Positions 15,376-21,217 of a DNA stretch of 21,217 bases are shown in pieces. The DNA comes from Hyphomicrobiales bacterium. Lineage in GTDB: Bacteria; Pseudomonadota; Alphaproteobacteria; Rhizobiales; Beijerinckiaceae. The stretch lies in assembly GCA_027489835.1 (NCBI GenBank), contig JAIXZF010000172.1, positions 1 through 21,217 of the forward strand. The letters are read 5' to 3'. A model generated the notes under the pieces. The model was not told where the DNA came from. It made no database searches and worked only from the letters and a program-made list of their open reading frames with translations. The position numbers and the translations under genes were made by a program. Every line of letters begins with the position of its first letter. Positions within the stretch are counted from its first letter, which is position 1.

Positions 15376-15602
15376 TTAAAGCTTGAACTCGCCGCCACAA
15401 CCCGACGTTCTGCCGAACCGAGCTTCAACCTCGGAAACCGCATCGCGCAGCGCCTTCACCATTTTCCGAGCTTCAGCTTCCTCATAAAGGTAGGTCCGAC
15501 AGTTGGAGAGCTTTCCAATCAGACGCATTCCTCAAGAGCCTTGTTAGTGCGCTTCTCCGCCAGTTCCCTGAACTTGGCGTGCTTCTTTTCGTCTACTGCC
15601 AT
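15376..15602 (-). pseudogene. Small helical protein gene, frameshifted; partner of the GHKL ATPase
   Basis: ATG 15602 opens MAVDEKKHAKFRELAEKRTN then KALEECV and stops at 15519-15521. The -1-related frame continues through MRLIGKLSNCRTYLYEEAEA, RKMVKALRDAVSEVEARFGR and TSGCGGEFKL to TAA 15376-15378. Adding one base in the GAGGAATG near 15530 joins the halves into a protein of about 75 residues resembling a small accessory-gene family with a (R)xNKALxxIRLIGxLSN core; that resemblance is from memory. The product would be a charged, mostly helical cytoplasmic protein with no enzyme motif. It ends 15 nt before the GTG of the ATPase gene, so the two form an operon. A sequencing error could mimic the frameshift. 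Confidence 0.65.
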
Positions 15603-15635
15603 CAGCGTCTCTTGAACATGCTGCGCCTAAGCGGA

Positions 15636-15667
15636 TTTTTACGCCTCCTTGCTTGGGGTTTTGTCAA
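15636..15667 (-). promoter_or_regulatory. Possible promoter of the island cassette
   Basis: A perfect TTGACA is on the minus strand at 15667-15662, upstream of the small gene. The best -10-like string, TAAAAA (15641-15636), is 20 nt away, longer than the usual 16-18, so the call is weak. Confidence 0.2.
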
Positions 15668-15717
15668 CGTAGACGCCATATACTCCGAAAATATTCTGCG
15701 TCCATTATGTTGCACAG

Positions 15718-15790
15718 CTTGAGGCAGACAGTCCTGTAACCGCCGTGGGTGCAACGCCACTGTGGTTCGAATCCCACCCTTTCATCCGCT
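15718..15790 (+). repeat. Degenerate tRNA-Ser 3' fragment, probable att site of the island
   Basis: Aligned with the tRNA-Ser at 13872-13943, it shares GGCAG, AACCGCCGTGGG (15738-15749), GCAAC, and GGTTCGAATCCCACC (15764-15778), with scattered substitutions and single-base gaps. The T stem lacks one G and the acceptor end reads CCTTTCATCCGC, so it cannot fold into a tRNA. No similarity to the tRNA's 5' third is seen. Same orientation as the intact gene. Decay of a displaced tRNA end is the simplest explanation; the match reaching slightly 5' of the anticodon makes an old tRNA duplicate a weaker alternative. Confidence 0.8.
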
Positions 15791-15823
15791 AACTCCACAC
15801 CATTCTTTGCTTGCCGCCCGGCG

Positions 15824-17143
15824 TCATAACGCTCCCTGCAGGCGATCCCTCCAGCCGTAGACCGTGGCGACGGTCGCGGCGCCGATGCGCCTGAAGGGCG
15901 CGAACGGCATGGGCGCCAGTGGCGAGACGGGCATGGGCAGCCCATCCCAGCTGCCCGTCGCGATGCGGTCGGCGATCACCTCACCCATCGCCGTCGAATA
16001 GGCGACGCCGCGGCCATTGCAGCCGAGGCTGGCGATGAGGCCCTGCGATGGCTCGTGCAGGTGAGGCATGTGGTCCATAGTGACAGCCAGCTTGCCGGAC
16101 CAGCGATGGCTGAAGCCGATGCCGGCGAGCGATGGGAAGATCAGCCCGACGGCACGGACGAGGCGCGCGAAATGCCCCTCCCCGGTCCGTGTCAGGATTC
16201 CGCCGCGCCCGCCCATGACGAGGCGGCCATCCGGCGAAAGCCTGAAATAGAGCAGGCTGCGGCGCGTGTCGGAAACGCAAGGCGAGCCCGGCAGGATGCG
16301 CTGCCGAAGCGCCTCGTCGAGCGGTTCGGTGGCCACCTGCGCGCTCTCGACCGGCACGATCGAGCCCGCAAGGCCCGGGACGAGCCGGCCCGTATAGCCA
16401 TTGCCGGCGAGCACGACGTGTCGCGCCCGGATCGCGCCGCGACTTGTCGCCACGCGCCATCCGTCCGGAGCGGCGACGACCGCCTCGGCCCGCGTCGCGC
16501 CATGGATGACGGCGCCGTTTGCCATAGCGGCGCGGGCAAGGCCGCGCGCGAAGCTCAGCGGCTGCACCGTGCCGGCGCGCCTGTCGAGCCAGCCGCCGAC
16601 ATAGACATCGGTTCCGAGCAATGCGGCGATGCCCGCCTTGTCGAGCCATGCCACGTCGGCCCCGCGCGAGACCCATTGATCGTGCTTCCAGCGTTGCTCC
16701 GCGAGCTTCGCGGCATGATGGCCGGCGTGAACCCAGCCACTTCGCCGTGCGTCGCAGGCGATGCGATGCCGCTCCACCAGCGCGAAGAGCCGGTCCGCGA
16801 TCCCGGCGCCGAAGGCGGCCATCGCCTCGCCGCGCTCCTCGCCATGATGGGCCTTGAGCTGGGCGGGATAATCCTTGAACCCCGGCAGCACCTGCCCGCC
16901 ATTGCGGCCGGAGGCGCCGAAGCCGGGAAACTCGGCGTCGATGCAAATGCAGGAGATGCCCCGCTCCACCAGGTGCAGCGCCGTGGACAGCCCCGTATAG
17001 CCCGCCCCTATGATCGCCACGTCCGTGTCCCGGTCGCCCGACAGGGGCGGCGTTGCGGGCGCGGGCTCGGCCGTCGCGCCCCAGAGGCCGAAATCGCGGT
17101 CGGCGTCCTGGCGTCCAGGCATGGTCGTTTCCGTCGCGTTCAT
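15824..17143 (-). CDS. FAD-dependent amine/amino-acid oxidase (PuuB/DadA-like)
   Basis: A 439-residue flavoprotein of the D-amino-acid-oxidase superfamily. The dinucleotide-binding motif IIGAGYTGLSTALHL starts near residue 44, followed by the acidic strand end CIDAEFPGFGASGRNGGQV, a signature of gamma-glutamylputrescine-oxidase-like and DadA-like enzymes. The C-terminal FAD contact is IASLGCNGRGVAYSTAMGE. It would oxidise a C-N bond of an amine or secondary amino acid, yielding an imine and reduced flavin. GGGAGA lies 6 nt before ATG 17143, which also overlaps the amidase stop (ATGA). It is the last gene of the transporter-amidase operon, and its end lies only 33 bp from the island's right repeat. 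Substrate unknown. Confidence 0.9.
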   Translation of the reverse strand: MNATETTMPGRQDADRDFGLWGATAEPAPATPPLSGDRDTDVAIIGAGYTGLSTALHLVERGISCICIDAEFPGFGASGRNGGQVLPGFKDYPAQLKAHHGEERGEAMAAFGAGIADRLFALVERHRIACDARRSGWVHAGHHAAKLAEQRWKHDQWVSRGADVAWLDKAGIAALLGTDVYVGGWLDRRAGTVQPLSFARGLARAAMANGAVIHGATRAEAVVAAPDGWRVATSRGAIRARHVVLAGNGYTGRLVPGLAGSIVPVESAQVATEPLDEALRQRILPGSPCVSDTRRSLLYFRLSPDGRLVMGGRGGILTRTGEGHFARLVRAVGLIFPSLAGIGFSHRWSGKLAVTMDHMPHLHEPSQGLIASLGCNGRGVAYSTAMGEVIADRIATGSWDGLPMPVSPLAPMPFAPFRRIGAATVATVYGWRDRLQGAL

Positions 17144-18573
17144 GCGGCGTCTCCCCGAAGCGTGGCCCTGTGCGACGCCCAGGGCCGGGCTCGCTCCAGT
17201 TGCCCGGCAAGACGCAGCAGCATGTCCTCCCTTCCCTGGTCCGCGCCGAAATGGACGCCGATGGGCAAGCCGTCGGCGGTCCGGTGGAGCGGAACGGACA
17301 TGGCCGGGCCGCCCGACAGATTGTAGATCGCGGTGAAGGGCCGCTCCGCCTGCAGTATCGCGGAATAAGCCGCGAAATCAGCGGTTTGCATCGACAGGCT
17401 CCCGACCGGGAGCGGCGGATTGGCATAGACCGGGGTCACGGCCACGTCGAAGCGCTCGAAGAACGCCGCCATCCTGCGGCCGAGACCGTGCATCCACTGC
17501 AGCGCCCTGACGAAATCCTCGGCGCTGGCAGCCCGCGCACGCTCGATGATGGCGCGCGTGGCCGGCTCCATCTCGTGGCGCCCCGGCTCGCGGCCCAGCG
17601 CCTTGGCGCGGGCCGTGAAGATCGCCGCGACGTTGGCGCCGGAGATCAGCCAGAAATGATGGTAGAGTTCGTCGAGATCGACCGAAATAGCCGCCGGCTC
17701 GACATGGTGGCCGAGGCCTTGCAGCAAACGGGCGGTTGCCTCGACCCCGGCCCGGACCTCGGGATGGACGGGCGCGCCATTCGGCGCATCCATACTGAAG
17801 GCGACGCGCAGCGGGCCTGGATCGTGTTCGAGACAGGCGAGCCATGGCCCCTGCCCCGGCGCGGCATAGGGATCGCCCGGCTCCGGCCCGGCCGTCGCGT
17901 CCAGCATGGCGGCGCTGTCGCGCACGGAACGGGACACGACGTGCGGCACGGCGACGCCGTTCCACGCCTCGCCGAGCAAGGGCCCCAATGGCAGCCGGCC
18001 GCGCGTCGGCTTCAGGCCGAACAGGCCGCAATGGGCGGCCGGCATGCGGATCGAGCCGCCACCATCCGTCGCATGCGCCATGGGCACGATGCCGGCCGCG
18101 ACCGCAGCGGCGGAACCGCCCGAGGAGCCGCCCGTCTGGCGGCCCAGATTCCAGGGATTGCGGCAGGCGCCGCTCGTGGCAGGCTCCGTGATCGGGCCAA
18201 GGCCAAACTCGGGCGTGGACGTGCGGCCGAACATCACCAGCCCCGCGGAGAACTGCCGACGGGCGAGCGTGTTGTCGGCCGCAGGCACGTTGCCCTGGAA
18301 GAAGCGGCTGCCATTGCCCATCGGCAGATCCTTGACCTGCAGGCTCAGATCCTTGACCAGAAACGGCACGCCAGCGAAGGGCCCATCGCCGCAGCCCGCT
18401 TCGATGCGCCTGCGCGCGAAGGCCTCGGCGATGTGAACCACCGCGTTGATCGCCGGGTTGACGGCTTCGAGCCCCGCGAGCGCGGCGTCGAGCGCCTCGT
18501 GCGCCGACAAGTCGCCTTTGCGGATGGCGGCCGCCAGTCCGAGCGCATCGAGCCGGGCATAATCGTCGTGCAT
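17140..18573 (-). CDS. Amidase-signature family hydrolase
   Basis: A 477-residue cytoplasmic amidase of the GatA/FAAH superfamily. The complete Ser-cisSer-Lys triad is visible: Lys74 in VPFLVKDL, cis-Ser150 in TGGSSGGSAAAVAAG, and nucleophile Ser174 in ATDGGGSIRMPA, with the 24-residue spacing usual for the family. It hydrolyses an amide bond and releases ammonia or an amine. It is not likely to be GatA itself, since gatB and gatC are absent and it sits in an uptake operon. ATG 18573 is preferred over the adjacent GTG 18576, because AAGG is 5 nt from the ATG. It begins 16 nt after the ABC ATPase stop and overlaps the oxidase by 4 nt. Confidence 0.93.
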   Translation of the reverse strand: MHDDYARLDALGLAAAIRKGDLSAHEALDAALAGLEAVNPAINAVVHIAEAFARRRIEAGCGDGPFAGVPFLVKDLSLQVKDLPMGNGSRFFQGNVPAADNTLARRQFSAGLVMFGRTSTPEFGLGPITEPATSGACRNPWNLGRQTGGSSGGSAAAVAAGIVPMAHATDGGGSIRMPAAHCGLFGLKPTRGRLPLGPLLGEAWNGVAVPHVVSRSVRDSAAMLDATAGPEPGDPYAAPGQGPWLACLEHDPGPLRVAFSMDAPNGAPVHPEVRAGVEATARLLQGLGHHVEPAAISVDLDELYHHFWLISGANVAAIFTARAKALGREPGRHEMEPATRAIIERARAASAEDFVRALQWMHGLGRRMAAFFERFDVAVTPVYANPPLPVGSLSMQTADFAAYSAILQAERPFTAIYNLSGGPAMSVPLHRTADGLPIGVHFGADQGREDMLLRLAGQLERARPWASHRATLRGDAA

Positions 18574-18589
18574 CACGGCCTTATCGCTT

Positions 18590-20209
18590 TCATGGGGTGA
18601 CGGCCTGCCAGTCGACGCGCGGAGCTGCCGCCAGCAGCGCCCGCGTGTAGGCCTCGCGCGGATTGTCGAACACGTCGTCGCGGGGGCCTTCCTCGATGAT
18701 GCGTCCGTCTCGCATCACGACGACGCGGTCGGCGATCTGCTCGATGGCGGCGAGATCGTGGGAGATGAACATGCAGGCGAAGCCGTATTCGGCCTGCAGG
18801 GATTTGAACAGCGCGAGGATCTGCGCCTGGATGGTCATGTCCAGCGCCGATACGGGTTCGTCCGCTACGATGAAGCGTGGCCGGCGCACGAGCGCCCGCG
18901 CGATCGCGACCCGCTGGCGCTGCCCGCCCGAGAGCTGGTGCGGCAGCCGCCCGCCGAAGCCGGAGAGGCCGACGTCGCCCAGCACGGCGTCCGCCATCCG
19001 GTCCCGCTCGGTGGCGCCGAGCCCGGCGACATGGCGCAGCGGCTCGCGCACGATGGCGCCCACCGTCATGCGCGGATCGAGCGACGAATAGGGATCCTGG
19101 AAGACGAGTTGCGCCGCGAGCGTGAAGGCGCGCTGCCGGCTTCGCGGCGCCTTCAGCACATCCTCGCCATCAAGCAGGACCTCGCCTGAAGCGGCTGGAA
19201 TCAGCCGCAGCAGGGCGCGGCCCAGCGTCGTCTTGCCGGAACCGGAGCCGCCCACCACGGCCACGACCTCGCGGGGATGAACGTCGAGGCTCACATCGTC
19301 GACCGCGCGCTTGGGCGTACGGCGCCGGAACAGCGAGAGCGCGCCGGCGTGAACGACGCTGAGATTGCGCACGCTGATGACGGGTGCGCCCGTGCGCTCT
19401 GCCGGCGGCGTCTCGGCCCGGCGCGGCAGGGCCGCGATGAGCGCCTTCGTGTAGGCTTCGCGCGGCGCGCCCAGAAGCTCCGCCGTCCTGCCGCTTTCGA
19501 CCAGACGCCCCTTCTCAAGCACGAGCGCGCGCTGCGCGTAGCGGGCGACAAGGCCGAGATTGTGCGTGATCAGGATGACCGCCGTGCCGTTGTCGCGGGC
19601 CAGCTCGACCATGAGGTCGAGCACCTCCGCCTGAGTGAGCGTGTCGAGCGCCGTCGTCGGCTCGTCCGCGATCAGGAGGCGCGGCTTCAGCAGCATGACC
19701 GAGGCCAGCATGATCCGTTGGCGCATGCCGCCGGAGAATTCATGCGGATAGGCGCCGAGGCAACGCTCCGCATCCGCAATGCCGACGCGCCGGAGCATGG
19801 CGATCGACCGCTGCGCGATCTCGCCGGGCGCGAGCTTGAGATGCAGCGCGAGCCCCTCGGCCATCTGCGCGCCGACCGTCATGGCCGGGTTGAGCGAGAC
19901 CATCGGCTCCTGGAAGACCATGCCCATGCCTGCGCCGCGCAACACACGGACCGCATCTTCGCCGAGGCCGGTGACGTTCCGGCCTTCGAGCCAGATCGCG
20001 CCGGCCGTCTGCCTCAGGCCTGGTGGAAGGAGGCGCAGCAAGGCGCGGGCCGCCATGGTCTTGCCGGAGCCGGATTCGCCCACGATCGCCAGGAACTCGC
20101 CCCTGTCCACCGTGAATGACAGATCATGAATGATCGGCACCCCGGCGCCGGCCTCGATGCGCAGGTTGCGGACGTCGATGAGCGGCGACTGCGCCGCGTC
20201 CACGCTCAT
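18590..20209 (-). CDS. Fused double ATPase of a dipeptide/oligopeptide ABC importer
   Basis: A 539-residue protein equal to DppD and DppF joined, as in GsiA. First domain: Walker A GESGSGKT (44-51), signature FSGGMRQR, Walker B LLIADEPTTALD. Second domain (from about residue 280): Walker A GGSGSGKTT, signature LSGGQRQR, Walker B FIVADEPVSALD. Each ends in the oligopeptide-type tail (PREAYTKAL, PREAYTRAL). It powers the permeases encoded just upstream on the inner membrane. ATG 20209 is chosen because its ATGA overlaps the permease stop; the longer open frame upstream is the wrong frame of the permease gene. First Walker A is followed by Met rather than a second Thr/Ser, which is tolerated in the family. 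Confidence 0.96.
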   Translation of the reverse strand: MSVDAAQSPLIDVRNLRIEAGAGVPIIHDLSFTVDRGEFLAIVGESGSGKTMAARALLRLLPPGLRQTAGAIWLEGRNVTGLGEDAVRVLRGAGMGMVFQEPMVSLNPAMTVGAQMAEGLALHLKLAPGEIAQRSIAMLRRVGIADAERCLGAYPHEFSGGMRQRIMLASVMLLKPRLLIADEPTTALDTLTQAEVLDLMVELARDNGTAVILITHNLGLVARYAQRALVLEKGRLVESGRTAELLGAPREAYTKALIAALPRRAETPPAERTGAPVISVRNLSVVHAGALSLFRRRTPKRAVDDVSLDVHPREVVAVVGGSGSGKTTLGRALLRLIPAASGEVLLDGEDVLKAPRSRQRAFTLAAQLVFQDPYSSLDPRMTVGAIVREPLRHVAGLGATERDRMADAVLGDVGLSGFGGRLPHQLSGGQRQRVAIARALVRRPRFIVADEPVSALDMTIQAQILALFKSLQAEYGFACMFISHDLAAIEQIADRVVVMRDGRIIEEGPRDDVFDNPREAYTRALLAAAPRVDWQAVTP

Positions 20210-21018
20210 CGCATCGCCATGCGCGGGTCGAGCGCGTCGCGCAGGGCGTCGCCCAGCAGGTTCACGCCAAGCAGCGTCAGGGCGATGCAAAGCCCCGGCG
20301 CGATCGAGAGCCAGACCGCCGTCTCCATGTAGCTGCGCGCGGACGCAAGCATGTTGCCCCAGGTGGCGGCCGGGGGCGGCACGCCAAGCCCGAGGAAGCT
20401 GAGGGCGCTTTCCGACAGCACCGCCCACCCGAACATGGAAGTGCCGAGCACAGCGATGGGCGCGATGCAGTTGGGCAGGATGTGCCGCAGCATCGTGTAG
20501 GCCTCGGAATTGCCGATCATCCGCGAGGCCTCGATGTATTCCTTCTCGCGCAAGGACAGCACCTGGCCCCGGACGATCCGGACCACCGAAGGCGTGTAGG
20601 CCAGCCCCAGTGCGATGACGATGCTGGACTGGCCGGGCCCGAGGATCACCATGATGGCGAGGGCCAGCAGGATGCCCGGGAAGGCCAGCAGAGCGTCGTT
20701 GGCCATCATCACCAGCCGGTCTGTCCAGCCGCGCAGATAGCCGGTGAGGACGCCGACGATGCTTCCGACTATGATCGCGAACAGCATCGTTGCGAGGGCC
20801 ACGCGGAAGCTGACCAGGGCCCCATCCATGATCCGGCTCATGACATCGCGGCCGAATTCGTCCGTGCCGAGCCAGTGGGTACCGTTCGGTGGCTGGAGCC
20901 GGTTGCGGATGCGCGTTGCGGTGGGGTTGAACGGGGTCCAGACCAGCGCCGTCAGAGCCATGGCGCCCAGCACGGCGACGATAGGGGCGCCAATCAGCAG
21001 GTTGATGCGCAGCCTCAT
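20206..21018 (-). CDS. Dipeptide-type ABC transporter permease, DppC-like
   Basis: A 270-residue inner-membrane permease with about six hydrophobic segments. The first is near residues 7-27, followed by the DppC hallmark GTHWLGTDEFGRDVMSRI (periplasmic loop). The EAA loop that docks the ATPase is seen in EYIEASRMIGNSEAYTMLRH and ILPNCIAP. The C-terminus LGDALRDALDPRM is typical. GGCGGAG, about 7 nt before ATG 21018, lies inside the end of the upstream permease gene, a coupling arrangement. Together with the partial permease and fused ATPase it forms an importer whose solute-binding protein is not in this window. Confidence 0.95.
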   Translation of the reverse strand: MRLRINLLIGAPIVAVLGAMALTALVWTPFNPTATRIRNRLQPPNGTHWLGTDEFGRDVMSRIMDGALVSFRVALATMLFAIIVGSIVGVLTGYLRGWTDRLVMMANDALLAFPGILLALAIMVILGPGQSSIVIALGLAYTPSVVRIVRGQVLSLREKEYIEASRMIGNSEAYTMLRHILPNCIAPIAVLGTSMFGWAVLSESALSFLGLGVPPPAATWGNMLASARSYMETAVWLSIAPGLCIALTLLGVNLLGDALRDALDPRMAMR

Positions 21019-21022
21019 CGCG

Positions 21023-21217
21023 TCACTCCGCCGAAACGCGCGGATCGAACAGCGGATAGAACAGGTCGACCACGAGATTGACCAGCACGTAAAGCAGCGC
21101 GGTGAACAGCAGGCAGCCTTGCACGACCGGGTAATCGCGCGAGAACACGCCCTCGACCAGCAGCCGGCCGAGCCCCGGCAGGGTGAACACGGTCTCGAGC
21201 ACGGCGATGCCGCCCAG
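21023..21217 (-). CDS. Dipeptide-type ABC transporter permease, DppB-like (C-terminal 64 codons only)
   Basis: Only the 3' end lies in the window; the gene continues beyond the right edge. It encodes LGGIAVLETVFTLPGLGRLL, then EGVFSRDYPVVQG, a last hydrophobic helix (LLFTALLYVLVNLVVDLFY), and the DppB-type end PLFDPRVSAE. It pairs with the DppC-like permease that starts 4 nt after its stop. The solute-binding protein gene is expected further upstream, outside the window. Confidence 0.92.
   Translation of the reverse strand: MGGIAVLETVFTLPGLGRLLVEGVFSRDYPVVQGCLLFTALLYVLVNLVVDLFYPLFDPRVSAE

Larger units (their letters stand above)
13944..15790. mobile_element. Small degenerate genomic island inserted at the tRNA-Ser 3' end
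   Basis: The segment begins right after the intact tRNA-Ser and ends in a degraded same-orientation copy of its 3' part. It is visibly poorer in G+C than the flanks and carries only accessory-type genes (a GHKL ATPase and a small helical protein), both broken. This is the classic layout of tyrosine-recombinase integration, in which the incoming element restores the tRNA and displaces the original end. No integrase, excisionase or transposase is present, so it is presumably an immobile remnant after deletions. The 115 bp between the small gene and the right repeat (15603-15717) is A+T-rich with short open frames only. Confidence 0.7.

Noticed and set aside
15044..15400. 118-codon minus-strand frame including an ATG just before the ATPase frame
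   Set aside because: It is offset from the frame that carries the N-box and G1 motifs and has no family features; it simply overlaps the broken ATPase gene.
15718..15790. A second functional tRNA-Ser
   Set aside because: The T stem lacks a base, the acceptor end is altered, and no 5' half with a matching acceptor strand exists.
15664..15945. 93-codon minus-strand open frame crossing the right att-like repeat
   Set aside because: It runs through the oxidase gene end in a wrong frame and the tRNA remnant; a chimeric chance frame.
1..21217. CRISPR arrays, insertion sequences and rRNA genes
   Set aside because: I found no regularly spaced repeats, no transposase or terminal inverted repeats, and no rRNA-like sequence.

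Overview
The window is a high-G+C chromosomal segment from an alphaproteobacterium, most likely of the order Hyphomicrobiales (Rhizobiales). This rests on recognisable gene families (short zinc-less MetG, RlpA next to a PBP5-type carboxypeptidase, PuuB/DadA-type oxidase) and on gene order; genus cannot be fixed without a search. Most of it is a dense set of housekeeping genes with short or overlapping junctions.

Left part (1-5692): a PLP aminotransferase (minus strand, 3' end cut by the window edge) diverges from a plus-strand run of an exported M48 metalloprotease with a TPR-like tail, a ScsC/DsbA-type thiol oxidoreductase, a 342-bp non-coding gap with hairpins, then accB and accC (biotin carrier and biotin carboxylase of acetyl-CoA carboxylase).

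Middle part (5714-13731, all minus strand): read in transcription order, a small secreted protein, rlpA, a PBP5-type D-Ala-D-Ala carboxypeptidase, tmk, holB, metG, a TatD-family hydrolase and an MBL-fold hydrolase. Four junctions overlap by 1 or 4 nt (carboxypeptidase/tmk, tmk/holB, metG/tatD, tatD/MBL), which suggests translational coupling of envelope, dTTP, replication and translation functions.

The unusual part is 13854-15790. An intact tRNA-Ser(UGA) gene is followed by about 1.85 kb of visibly less G+C-rich DNA, closed by a degenerate direct copy of the 3' part of the same tRNA. This is the signature of a small genomic island inserted at a tRNA 3' end. It has no integrase left. It carries a two-gene minus-strand cassette: a small charged helical protein, broken by a frameshift, and a GHKL-type (histidine-kinase-like) ATPase, broken by an amber codon 19 codons in and apparently also lacking its G2/ATP-lid region. 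Reading through the lesions recovers the ancestral cassette, which is the best candidate here for a poorly described accessory, possibly defence, system.

Right part (15824-21217, minus strand): a catabolic operon read from the right edge: dipeptide/oligopeptide-type ABC permease B (partial), permease C, a fused double ATPase, an amidase-signature hydrolase and an FAD-dependent amine/amino-acid oxidase. The order suggests uptake, deamidation and oxidation of one amide- or amine-containing compound; its identity is not shown by the sequence.
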